Part shown: positions 18,031 to 27,973 of the stretch, piece by piece
Layout: every line of letters starts with the position of its first letter
Numbering within the stretch: position 1 is the first letter of the stretch
Origin: Streptococcus thermophilus
GTDB taxonomy: Bacteria; Bacillota; Bacilli; Lactobacillales; Streptococcaceae
Assembly: GCF_010120595.1 (NCBI RefSeq)
Contig: NZ_CP038020.1
Span: forward strand, 1,488,001-1,552,000
Direction of reading: 5' to 3'
DNA length: 64,000 nt
Made by a program: the position numbers and the translations under genes
Notes under the pieces: model-generated
Databases searched by the model: none
What the model was told of the DNA's origin: nothing
Seen by the model: the letters and a program-made list of their open reading frames with translations, nothing else

Positions 18031-19364
18031 TTAAAAAAGAAAATTGTTTCCATCCTTTTATCAGCTTGTCTAGCCCTAGCCCTACTTTGTCTAGTGCAGA
18101 TGAATTAATGGATATTACACGCGCTGCTGGTTATACTGAAGCAACAGAGGCCTATCGTCCTAAATCTACTCTGTTAATTGATGGAACCACCGGAGATGTT
18201 CTCTGGGAGGAGAATGCTGATGAAATTTCGTGACCCAGCCTCTATGTCTAAGGATATGACGCTGTATTTGGTCTTCGAAACCATGTCCAAAGGAGAAATT
18301 TCAGAAGAAACTGTTATTACAGCTACTCCTACAGACCAAGCTATTGCCGATATTTATGAAATCTCCAATAACAAGATTGTTGCTGGTGTTGACTAAACAG
18401 TTTCTGAGCTCATTACCATGACGTCGGTGCCATCCTCTAACATTATAACTGTGATGCTAGCCAACTACTTGACCAATAATGATCCTGATAAATGGCTAGA
18501 CATGATGAATGAAAAGTCCAAAGAATTAAGTATGACCAATACCAAATGGTTTAACGCCTCAGGTGCAGCTGCGGTAGCCTTCAAAGGTTACTACAGCTGC
18601 ACCTGAGGCGTTATGATAACAATCAGAGCAATCAAACGACTGCGCGTGATTTGGTCATCATGACATATAACTTTATCAAAAAGTATCCTTATATTCTTAA
18701 ATACACTAGCAAACCTGTTGTAGCTGTTAAAGAGGGAACACCTTACGAAGAAACTTTTGAAACCTACAACTATTCAATTCCTGGTGCTGATTATGGTCTC
18801 AAGGGGGTAGATGGCTCGAAGACAGGGTCTAGCCCAGAAGGTGCTTTCAACTATATTGATACCATCAAGCATGGCAATCAGCGAATGATTGCTATTATCA
18901 TGGGGTCAGGGGACTGGTCAGATCAAACTGTTGAAGAAATCCGCCATACCTTTGGTAATGCTCTGGTTGAGAAAATGTATAAAGATTTCTCTTACAAGAA
19001 AGTCCTTAGCAAAGGTGAACAAGAGATCGCTGGTAAAAAATATAATGTCGAAAATGATGTCTACGCCACAGTCAAAAAAGGCCAAGAACCAAAAATCTCT
19101 GCAAAAGATGACCAAATTGTCATTGATAACGGCCTGAAAACAGTATCGCCTAATATCAAACCAACCTCAGTCAAAGATACTAAAGCTGGCTTCTTCCTTT
19201 ATTCTTTTGATCAAAAGAATAAACAGACAAGTAATCATAAAACATCTATGAAAAATTTTGCTTTGTTCTGCTTCCTCCTGTTACCAATTTACGTTATCTA
19301 CCTGATTTTCAACAATGAAAAAAAGCGACATCAAAAATTCAACGAACGTCGTCAAGCACGATAA
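18031..19364 (+). pseudogene. dacA: Broken D-alanyl-D-alanine carboxypeptidase (class C-type low-mass PBP)
   Basis: Remnant of an exported DD-carboxypeptidase that trims peptidoglycan stem peptides. The signal sequence lies near 18031-18095; the peptidase domain keeps SMSK (catalytic SxxK, about 18242), SSN (about 18432) and KTG (about 18820); the PBP5-like C-terminal beta domain and a membrane anchor (FALFCFLLLPIYVIYLIF) end at 19364 with a basic tail. Damage: the start codon is gone (ATTATTAAAAAA in place of ATG), frameshifts in the signal peptide and near 18228, an in-frame TAA at 18394-18396, and a frameshift at 18597-18610 that coincides with the right arm of a 20-bp perfect inverted repeat. 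All active-site motifs survive, so inactivation is recent. Confidence 0.88.
18552..18613. repeat. 20-bp perfect inverted repeat inside dacA at a frameshift
   Basis: Arms 18552-18571 and 18594-18613 are exact reverse complements; the 22-nt spacer itself pairs partly, so about 28 bp could form one hairpin. The left arm encodes the expected FNASGAAA of the enzyme, while the right arm falls exactly where the reading frame is lost (after KGYYS; the frame resumes with YDNNQSNQ). This is the signature of a template-switch correction of a quasi-palindrome. Confidence 0.9.
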
Positions 19365-19376
19365 ATGAATAACTAA

Positions 19377-19405
19377 GAAAAACGTGCTCAGAAAAGCACG
19401 TTTTT
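19377..19405. terminator. Bidirectional terminator between dacA remnant and patatin gene
   Basis: AACGTGCT (19381-19388), loop CAGAAA, AGCACGTT (19395-19402), with an A-run on one side and T-run on the other. It serves converging dacA and patatin genes and overlaps the patatin stop codon. Confidence 0.85.
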
Positions 19406-20255
19406 AGTTATCTCCAAGAAATATTTTGAGATTGGTCATATCATTACGCATTTGTTTCAATCCTTCTTGATAAATGGCTTCGAACTTTTCTGGGTCCTTT
19501 TCCAATCTACCAACTTCAAGCGCATGCTCTGGACGAATGGCATAGACTTTTCCAGATTTTTCCAAGGTCTCAATCTTCTCAATGCTCTTATTGTAGTGAA
19601 TATGTCGATTTGAAGCAACCTCAACAAATTCAGGATACTTGCGGTAAAAGAGTTTGTAGATGCGCTTGCTAGTTTTAGAAGGATGTTTTCGATAACCCTT
19701 AGGACGTGTCAAAACTACAATAAGTTTGTCAAATTCCATATTTTCCATGAAATCAATAGGAAGACTATCAGCCAGACCACCATCCATGTAGCGTTTGCCC
19801 TTGTACTCGACTATTTCAGAAACCAGAGGTAGTGCAGAACTGGCACGAAGGGCTTCCATCTGCTCAAAGACATGATCAATCTTAATATAGTCTGGTTTTC
19901 CCGTCTTAATATCTGTAGCGACCACATAGAAGGGAACACCCGACTCAGCAAAAGCGTCCTGATCAAAAACATCTAACTCCATAGGAACCTTATAATAGGA
20001 GAACTCCTTATTAACGAAGTTACCGGTTGTCAACCATGACCAAAAACTCATGTAACGACGGTCTCCCATGAATCGCTTGTTATAGCGAAGAGCTCTTTTG
20101 GGTTGGTTAGACAGATAATTGACACCGAAAAGCGCTCCAGCAGATACCGAAACAACACCATCCACCTTAATCCCTGCTTCTAAAAAAGCGTCTAAAACTC
20201 CAGCTGTGTATAAGCCACGCATACCACCGCCTTCGAGGACTAAGCCTACCTTCAT
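19404..20255 (-). CDS. Patatin-like phospholipase (RssA/YjjU-type)
   Basis: A 283-residue patatin-fold serine hydrolase. It has the oxyanion loop GGGMRG (residues 9-14), nucleophile motif SVSAG (Ser of GxSxG, about residue 39) and the catalytic Asp in MDGGLADSLP (about 160), i.e. a complete Ser-Asp dyad. No signal peptide or membrane segment, so it acts in the cytoplasm, presumably on phospholipid or acyl-ester substrates. Its ATG overlaps the end of the upstream GDSL hydrolase gene by 4 bp, so the two were co-translated. Substrate unknown. Confidence 0.85.
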   Translation of the reverse strand: MKVGLVLEGGGMRGLYTAGVLDAFLEAGIKVDGVVSVSAGALFGVNYLSNQPKRALRYNKRFMGDRRYMSFWSWLTTGNFVNKEFSYYKVPMELDVFDQDAFAESGVPFYVVATDIKTGKPDYIKIDHVFEQMEALRASSALPLVSEIVEYKGKRYMDGGLADSLPIDFMENMEFDKLIVVLTRPKGYRKHPSKTSKRIYKLFYRKYPEFVEVASNRHIHYNKSIEKIETLEKSGKVYAIRPEHALEVGRLEKDPEKFEAIYQEGLKQMRNDMTNLKIFLGDN

Positions 20256-20871
20256 TCTAAAATCTCCTTTATAATTGGTTCTGCTATGACCTGATAAGCT
20301 TGTGGATTCAAGTGCAAACCATCAGTTGTATAGTTGGCATTTAACTGTCCTTGAGCATCTGTAAGGTAATCAAACAAATCAACATAAGTCACACCAGGTA
20401 GGACTGCTAGTTGTTGATTAAGTTCACCTACAGTAGCATTGTTTCGAATTTTAACATTCGAGGCATGTTCCAATCTTTCACTGACAGGAAAGATACTTAG
20501 CAAATAGATTTCTGTATATAGAGATTCTTGTCGAATTGTCATGATAATATCGGAAATACGATTAACAACATCTTGAATGGGGTAACCTCGTCCAATGTCA
20601 TTAATTCCAATCAAGATAACCAATTTACTGGGTTCCAAATCTAAAATTTGCTCTTTAAGGTGTTCTAAAGCCAAACCGAGTCTATTCCTGCAACTCCGCG
20701 GTTAACCAAAGGAAAGTCTCGACCTAAGTACTTTTTCAATGCAAAAAACTCCGTGATGGAGTCCCCTGCAAAAACAATTTGGCCCTTGTCTAACTTTTGA
20801 TTTTCACTTACAAATTTAGCTAAACGCTCTTTTTGATAGGCCACAAGCTCAGGCCTAGTTGTTTCAATCAT
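20252..20871 (-). pseudogene. GDSL/SGNH lipase-esterase with a single frameshift
   Basis: About 205 codons in two frames. The N-terminal part (20871 to about 20668) has GDSITE, the nucleophile block I. The rest (to 20252) has GINDIG (block III, Asn) and DGLHLN (block V, Asp/His). The frame changes within the GIDSVWL/LALEHLKE junction near 20668-20675, where one extra base puts a TAG in frame. All catalytic blocks are preserved, so this is a very recent lesion or a sequencing error. It overlaps the patatin start and follows the AarF gene by 3 bp, forming an apparent lipid-related operon. Confidence 0.8.
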
Positions 20872-20874
20872 ACC

Positions 20875-22452
20875 TTATCCTTTTTTCTTAAATATTATAC
20901 GACCTACAGTAACTAAAGCTAGGACAGTTCCAAGTCCAAGAAAAAGCCAAGCAAGATTTTGAAAATCTGATTTATTGGACAAAAGAGCACCAGACAGAAG
21001 AAATGCTAATGTCAGCAAGGCTAAAACCATGTTATTTAAAACTTTCTCAAAGACTTTAACCCTACCTGAAAAGTTAATAAAATCATGGTTAAGCACGATT
21101 CGTCCGTTTAAAATCAGCTCCAAAAGCTGATGAAGATGGTGTGGAATATTTTTCCCATTGCGAAGCAGGTAAAAGAGCTCAATCAAGATAGTCTCTTTAT
21201 TTAAGGCCTGCTTAAGCATATCCGGCCCCATATTCTCTAGGAAGTAATCCTTGGCCAGGGTCATAAGATCAATATTTGGTGCAAATTCTCGAAAAATACC
21301 TTCAATTTGAAGCGAAGCCTTCTCCAAAATAGTGATTTGAGAAGGGGCTTTAAGATGATTCTTCTGGAAAACAGTCAGCAAATCTTCAAGCAAATCTGTC
21401 ATCGACAAACTTCCTATGTCTACACCAGAATAACGGCCCAGCATCTGCTCCACATCCTGACTTAGAACTGCACTATTTAGACCATTATCAAACTGTGTGA
21501 TTGATAGGATTGCCTTGGTCATGCCGTCAACATCTTGTGCGGTAAAACTATATAGGATATCATTTAAGGACGAACGCATCCCCACTTCCAACTCACCCAT
21601 AATTCCAAAATCAATGAAATAAATCTTGCCATCGCGTACCAACAGATTTCCAGGATGAGGATCGCCATGAAAATAACCATCTTTGAAGACTTGCTTGATA
21701 AACGACAGCATAAGCTTCTTGCCTACATCTTCCAAGTCATAACCAGCTTCAAGCAGTTGACTATAATGATTAAGCGGAATCCCATTGATGTACTCTTCGA
21801 CTATGAGATGAGGTGTCGTGAATTCATCATAAACCTCTGGAACACCCAGACAAACCACTCTCTTATTGTTAGCCCTAAAACGTTTCATGGCCTCTGCTTC
21901 ATTCCTGAAATCAAGTTCCTTGATTAGGGTTTCACGCAGATTTTCCAAGACCTCTTGAACATCGACCATGGAGATAAAATGCTTGGGTATATGCCGTGCA
22001 AGCTTAATAAGAAGCTGGATATCTTCGTTTACGATATCATCAATACCTGGTCTCTGAATTTTTATAATCACTTCCTGACCAGACAACAACCTTGCTCGAT
22101 GGGTCTGAGCGACAGACCCAGAGGCCAGAGGCTCTTTAGAAAAATCGACGAAAACCTCAGAAAGATCAGTTGGCAATTCTTGCCTAATGGCAGTCATGAC
22201 CTCCTCTTTATTCAATGGAGGAACACTACTTTGGAGTTTTGATAATTCTCGGATATAGGCCTCTGACAAAAGATCCGAGCGTGTCGATAGAATTTGCCCA
22301 ATTTTAACAAAACTTGGTCCCAATTGCTCGAAAGCTTGACGGAGCTTGACAGGTGTTGTTTGTTGGTCTTGAGGAAGGTGTTTTTCACGATAAGAAAGGA
22401 GACCAACTGACGAGAAAACCTTCAACACATGTCTCAATCGTTTACTTGCCAT
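20875..22452 (-). CDS. AarF/UbiB (ABC1) atypical kinase-like protein
   Basis: A 525-residue UbiB-family protein. It has the family's N-terminal KxGQ-type helix (LGPSFVKIGQILSTRSDLL, about 50-68), the Ala-rich nucleotide loop ASGSVAQTHRA, the kinase Lys in VIIKIQRP, DPHPGNLLV (catalytic loop) and IDFGIMGEL (metal-binding DFG-like). Two C-terminal membrane segments (about 465-520) anchor it. In other bacteria UbiB supports quinone synthesis; streptococci make little or no quinone, and the neighbours here (phasin-like protein, GDSL hydrolase, patatin) point to membrane-lipid homeostasis instead, which is inference. Gene spacing is tight on both sides (18 bp and 3 bp). Intact. Confidence 0.88.
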   Translation of the reverse strand: MASKRLRHVLKVFSSVGLLSYREKHLPQDQQTTPVKLRQAFEQLGPSFVKIGQILSTRSDLLSEAYIRELSKLQSSVPPLNKEEVMTAIRQELPTDLSEVFVDFSKEPLASGSVAQTHRARLLSGQEVIIKIQRPGIDDIVNEDIQLLIKLARHIPKHFISMVDVQEVLENLRETLIKELDFRNEAEAMKRFRANNKRVVCLGVPEVYDEFTTPHLIVEEYINGIPLNHYSQLLEAGYDLEDVGKKLMLSFIKQVFKDGYFHGDPHPGNLLVRDGKIYFIDFGIMGELEVGMRSSLNDILYSFTAQDVDGMTKAILSITQFDNGLNSAVLSQDVEQMLGRYSGVDIGSLSMTDLLEDLLTVFQKNHLKAPSQITILEKASLQIEGIFREFAPNIDLMTLAKDYFLENMGPDMLKQALNKETILIELFYLLRNGKNIPHHLHQLLELILNGRIVLNHDFINFSGRVKVFEKVLNNMVLALLTLAFLLSGALLSNKSDFQNLAWLFLGLGTVLALVTVGRIIFKKKG

Positions 22453-22469
22453 TTTAGTCCCCTTACATT

Positions 22470-22748
22470 TTATTTATTCTGACTGAGCAAAGCATCAAGT
22501 TTTTCTTCAAGACGTCTCACATCATCTTTAGTCGCATACTCAACTGAAGTTTTCTTGGCGTCAAGTTTAGCTAAAAATTCTTGAGACTCTTCTTTACTTT
22601 GACGTTTTAGCTCTTGTTCTAATTCCTTACCTTCTTCGACAGTCAAACGGCCCTTTTCAACCAATTCTTGGACAAAACTATCAGCCTTATCTACTGTCAT
22701 AGCAGTCAAACCAATACCAGCTAAAAGAACTTTTTTCAAATTATTCAT
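22470..22748 (-). CDS. Small phasin-like protein, partner of AarF/UbiB
   Basis: A 92-residue protein with a short hydrophobic N-terminus (VLLAGIGLTAMTV) and a long charged helix with coiled-coil character (EELVEKGRLTVEEGKELEQELKRQ; written here in parts), resembling the phasin/poly-gamma-type helper proteins that precede aarF in streptococci. I start it at the ATG at 22748 (MNNLKK) because GGAGG lies 8 bp upstream; an upstream in-frame ATG overlaps that ribosome site. First gene of the aarF operon. Function unknown. Confidence 0.7.
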   Translation of the reverse strand: MNNLKKVLLAGIGLTAMTVDKADSFVQELVEKGRLTVEEGKELEQELKRQSKEESQEFLAKLDAKKTSVEYATKDDVRRLEEKLDALLSQNK

Positions 22749-22885
22749 GAACATTACCTCCATCTGAATAGGAAAAGCAAAGAAATAGTCTAGCTACTTC
22801 TTCAGAAAATATAAGAACGTTTTCACACTTTTATTCTACCACTTTTTCAAAAAAATGTGTAAGTTATAGTGAATTAATCCTCTTA

Positions 22886-22915
22886 AAAGTTATAGTATCA
22901 CAATACTATAACTTT
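22886..22915. promoter_or_regulatory. Perfect 13-bp inverted repeat between bgl remnant and aarF operon
   Basis: AAAGTTATAGTAT, loop CACA, ATACTATAACTTT. The 11-mer GTTATAGTATC inside it also occurs, on the opposite strand, at 24472-24482 upstream of the beta-glucosidase remnant, and a partial copy (AAGTTATAGTGA) begins at 22861. Repeated use of the half-site suggests an operator (for instance of a GntR-type sugar regulator); no T-run follows on the minus strand that would make it a terminator. Confidence 0.45.
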
Positions 22916-23030
22916 ATTCAAATAGTTGGAATCTTTATTAATAAATATTGTATTTAAATACTAAATATGAGTTGCGAGCATGTGCGGGATTCATCACAAT
23001 TTTCTATTTACAAAGGGCGGCACCATTACT

Positions 23031-24396
<1,366 letters not shown>

Positions 24397-24485
24397 CTAC
24401 TTTCATTGTTCAGGTTACTCATAGTATGACACTTAGAAATCGATTACACTTATACTATATTATTGAAATCCGATACTATAACACG

Positions 24486-24506
24486 AAAAAACAGACCGAA
24501 GTCTGT
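24486..24506 (-). terminator. Terminator of the AI-2E family permease gene
   Basis: On the minus strand ACAGAC-TTCG-GTCTGT is a 6-bp stem closed by a UUCG tetraloop and followed by six T. It starts 5 bp after the stop codon. Confidence 0.88.
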
Positions 24507-24511
24507 TTGAA

Positions 24512-25648
24512 TTAATCACTATTTTCTAAAGAAGCAACTGCTTTGGCTTTTTCTCGTGTAACCACATTATCCTTAACAATCTGATAAAGGGTTGCGGCTA
24601 CTGGAACGGAAACCAGCATACCCAGGATTCCCCCTAAGGCAGACCCTATGGTAATAGCCAAGATAACCCAAACGACTGGAAGTCCGGTAGAACCACCAAC
24701 TACATAAGGATAGATGAGATTCCCTTCAAACTGTTGCAAAATAACCACGTAGGCGACAAATAAAAGTGCCAAGGTCACGGAATGAGTCATAATCAAAATG
24801 GTACCAATAGTAACACCAATATAGGCACCCAAAACTGGTATCATTGCTGAAAAGCCAATCAGAATAGAAATGGTCGCAGCGTAAGGGAAATTAAAGATAC
24901 GCATCCCAATATAACATAAGGTTCCCAAAATGCAGGCTTCAATCGACTGATAGACAAAGAAATTGCGGAAACGATTATTGAGAATTGCAACCACATAGTG
25001 GAAAGTCTTACCATAACGACCCAAATAAACATCGACTAAGCGATTAACCTGACTACCAAGTTTCTCCTTCCCAACCAAGACATAGCAAGAAAAGACAATA
25101 CTGATAAAAAGATTAATCAAAGTTGATGGTAGGCTAGTCAAAGAAGTCAAGAAATTCGTCAAGCCATTCATAATTTGTTGAAGCAACTGTGCGCTGTAGC
25201 TATTGATTAGCTCTCTAACCTGTGTCACACCACCCAGGTCTTGAATGATCTTCTGCAAAGATTTATTCTTAAGCAACCAATTAATCAAATTATTAATAGC
25301 TGAGCGGTCTTGACTAATCAAGGTGTTGATACTGTCAATCAAATCAGGAAGGACAGTGAATACTACCCAAGTAAAGATCAATCCGATAGTTGCAAAAGCC
25401 AAGAGCAGGGAAACGGGACGTTTAATTTTAGTGATAAAACCAAATGGTATAAACTTGATCAGTATTTTTTCGTAAAAAGACATTAGGATATTGACCACAA
25501 AGGCAATTCCCGCTCCAAATAAGAAGGGCTGACTGGCAACAAATATCTTGTTACAAATCGAAACAACTGTTTCCCAATAGGTATATATCAAGAAACAGCT
25601 GAAAAACAGCACAACCAACCAAATGAACTGATTCTTTGTAAACTTCAT
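24512..25648 (-). CDS. AI-2E family (UPF0118) membrane permease
   Basis: A 378-residue integral membrane protein of the AI-2 exporter-like family: two N-terminal hydrophobic segments, a third near 60-90, an amphipathic middle region, and four to five C-terminal segments including the family-typical SAMIPVLGAYIG and LVIYPYVVGGS-like stretch (here NLIYPYVVGGSTGLP). Members export autoinducer-2 or act as Na+/H+ antiporters; substrate here is unknown. I chose the ATG at 25648 because GGAG lies 6 bp upstream; a GTG two codons earlier is also possible. Single gene with its own terminator. Intact. Confidence 0.85.
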   Translation of the reverse strand: MKFTKNQFIWLVVLFFSCFLIYTYWETVVSICNKIFVASQPFLFGAGIAFVVNILMSFYEKILIKFIPFGFITKIKRPVSLLLAFATIGLIFTWVVFTVLPDLIDSINTLISQDRSAINNLINWLLKNKSLQKIIQDLGGVTQVRELINSYSAQLLQQIMNGLTNFLTSLTSLPSTLINLFISIVFSCYVLVGKEKLGSQVNRLVDVYLGRYGKTFHYVVAILNNRFRNFFVYQSIEACILGTLCYIGMRIFNFPYAATISILIGFSAMIPVLGAYIGVTIGTILIMTHSVTLALLFVAYVVILQQFEGNLIYPYVVGGSTGLPVVWVILAITIGSALGGILGMLVSVPVAATLYQIVKDNVVTREKAKAVASLENSD

Positions 25649-25726
25649 AGGCACTCCAAAATTTAAAATACACTTCCATTATACACTAAGAAAGGATTTA
25701 TTACTATCTTTGATCATAGAAAGACA

Positions 25727-26320
25727 CTAAAACTCCACGAACTCTTGATCCGTTAAAGGATCAATCAGTTTGACAAAGTGAAAGTTCGATCCATCGTAAT
25801 CAAAGACTAAGATAGCGCAATTGCCTGGACAAGACTGAAAGGCACGCTCCGGATCTACAGCATGGAGAAAAGTCATCAAAGCTCCTGCGTGACTAACAGC
25901 CAAAATAGATTGTTCAGGATGCCTTTCAACGATTTCCTTAGCACTCGCAACCACTCGTTCTACAAACTGATCTTGACTTTCCCCACCAAACTGGGCATAG
26001 TGCTCCCCAAAATGCCCCGCAACAGATGTCTTGGAATGAAGATACTCCGGTTGACCCTCAAAAATACCGAAGTGCATTTCTTTAAGCCCCTTAACACGTT
26101 GATAATCAGTCTGTCCAGTGGCCAGTTCAATGGTATCAGAAGCCCTTTCAGTAGTCGTGCAGTAATACTGATCAAAAGTCATATCATGTTTTTCAAAATA
26201 AGCACACACCTGCCGAGCTTGGTCCTGACCTTTTTCAGTCAAAGGGGAATCACACCAACCTTGAATCCGATTGAGTGTATTAAAAAGTGTTTGCCCATGT
26301 CGCATTAAATAGAATTTCAT
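25727..26320 (-). CDS. Histidine phosphatase (phosphoglycerate-mutase-like)
   Basis: A 197-residue member of the histidine phosphatase superfamily. The phospho-accepting His is in LMRHGQTLFN (RHG, residues 7-9); the acid residue lies in LKEMHFGIFEGQ (about 84); the second His is in VSHAGALM (about 152). These are the full catalytic set. The length and FEGQPE-type motif match small-molecule phosphatases of the GpmB/CobC group rather than the glycolytic dPGM, which is longer. Substrate unknown. No close partner gene: the HAD remnant lies 60 bp upstream in the same direction. Confidence 0.85.
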   Translation of the reverse strand: MKFYLMRHGQTLFNTLNRIQGWCDSPLTEKGQDQARQVCAYFEKHDMTFDQYYCTTTERASDTIELATGQTDYQRVKGLKEMHFGIFEGQPEYLHSKTSVAGHFGEHYAQFGGESQDQFVERVVASAKEIVERHPEQSILAVSHAGALMTFLHAVDPERAFQSCPGNCAILVFDYDGSNFHFVKLIDPLTDQEFVEF

Positions 26321-26379
26321 TACTTTACCACCCTTTTTTAATATAAACCTAAATAATCTACTAAGATAGTCAATACCCC

Positions 26380-27000
26380 TTAATCCTTATGGTGCGGTGC
26401 TATTTGGTCTGCCACTTGCAAAAGAGCAGGGCTGGCATTTTCCATCGCATAAGAATGACTAGCCATACGCAGGAGCTCAATATCATTGTCACTATCACTA
26501 AAAGCCATAACATTTGCCTCATTCAAGTCCCAATGGTTAAGAAGCTGCTTAAGCCCCCAAGCCTTGTGCATGCCTTTTTGAATGAAGTCAATAGCACCAA
26601 AACCGCTTGGAACAGCGACAAGATTACCATCAAAATCACGATTAAAGGCTTGCGAAACCTGATTAGCCTCTTCAGGACACAGCAACATGGTAATTTTGAT
26701 GAAATCATCATCTAAATCCTCCAGCCCATTCAAACGTTAATGGATGCTTCCATAGCGGCTTGCTCTTCTTCTATTATCATCTCTTTACCAAAATGTAGTT
26801 TCGTTCCTGATAGCATATAAGCAGATTTAGCACCATTAAATATAGTCGGTTTATCTAACAAATCATAATTAAAATATCTTAGTAATTTTTCAACATCATT
26901 TGATGCCATAAACTCCTGACACAGAAGCTTGCCATAGCTAACCACCTGACCACCATTTTCGGCTACAAAATGCAGGCGGTCAAAAGTCTCCGTACAGCCT
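26380..27000 (-). pseudogene. Broken Cof-type HAD phosphatase
   Basis: The C-terminal half is clear: VMAFSDSDNDIELLRMASHSYAMENASPALLQVADQIAPHH is the HAD motif IV region of Cof/YwpJ-type sugar-phosphate phosphatases (written over 26500-26390). Upstream, FVAENGGQVVSYGKLLCQEF (about 26990-26930) is the cap-domain start of the same family. A frameshift at 26730-26733 separates the pieces and the N-terminal DxD motif is not recognisable; 27000-27220 holds scrambled, basic sequence that may be its ruined first third. Confidence 0.7.
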
Positions 27001-27356
27001 CTTCCACGATTAAGGGCATGGAGACCCTTCGAGGAAGATATAAAAAGAACCGAAGAAATGGAACGCTCTTTGACTTTTCGGTGTCTACTGAAATCAAGGT
27101 ATTAATGGGAATACCAGCCTAAGATATTTGAAGTTTAGAGAGGGCACGTTTGATTTTCAAACTTCGCAACAGAACCATGTCATCTGATATCCTCCTTGAT
27201 ATCTTGCCTGAGTCATACGTTCATGATTTTATTATACGCCTTTTTCCAAAATTTTCAAAAAATTTATTGAACTTTATTTTAAATTCATAAAAACATGAAA
27301 GTTTTAAAATATGTTAAAATAGGGTTAATCTCATCAAGAAAAGGAGTTAAAAACAG

Positions 27357-27932
27357 TTGCGAAAATATATGATCTACCTCAGCAGTTTATTGGTCACATT
27401 TATCCTGAGTTATGCGACGATTACTTGGCTGATTATGCCCGTTCTCACTCGCTATCAAAGCCTGACTAGGTTGATTAACCACTTTGACTATACCGCATTA
27501 ACTTTAATACTCTTATTAACGCTGATTATCTGGTTGTTTGGCATTCAGTATCACCTCAAACATTTTTCAGTTATTTATCTCTATCTTGCTTTCAGTGTGT
27601 ATTTATTACTGTTATTCATGGTGCTTTTTACTAAAACAACGGATTTTCGGGCGATATCACTGAATCCTTTTGACTTTATAAAAGCGGATACCAGAACGAT
27701 TCAAGAGGCAGTGCTAAATATTATCTACTTCATTCCTTTAGGTGGCCTTTACTGTATCAATACTAATTTCAAACAGTTTGTCATTATCAGTTTGGTCACA
27801 CTTTTAGGAATTGAAACCATTCAATTTATCTTTTATTTGGGCACATTTGCCATTAGTGATATTATCTTGAATTTTTTGGGTTGTTTGATTGGGTATTATT
27901 GTTGTTGGGAGATTAAAAGGCGGTTGAGTTGA
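27357..27932 (+). CDS. VanZ-like membrane protein
   Basis: A 191-residue protein with about five membrane segments (residues 7-30, 47-60, 75-92, 120-145 and 150-185) and the VanZ-domain features NIIYFIPLGGLY and LLGIETIQFI...SDIILNFLGCLIGY. VanZ of Tn1546 gives low teicoplanin resistance; chromosomal homologues are common near streptococcal polysaccharide loci and are of unknown function. The start is TTG at 27357, supported by AAGGAG about 10 bp upstream; the first ATG (27369) is too far from that site. It is transcribed toward the eps cluster, ending just before the ISL3 element. Intact, unlike most of its neighbours. Confidence 0.75.
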   Translation: MRKYMIYLSSLLVTFILSYATITWLIMPVLTRYQSLTRLINHFDYTALTLILLLTLIIWLFGIQYHLKHFSVIYLYLAFSVYLLLLFMVLFTKTTDFRAISLNPFDFIKADTRTIQEAVLNIIYFIPLGGLYCINTNFKQFVIISLVTLLGIETIQFIFYLGTFAISDIILNFLGCLIGYYCCWEIKRRLS

Positions 27933-27973
27933 GCTAACCCAAAAGTAGCATAAAAATAGACAGGAGATATATT

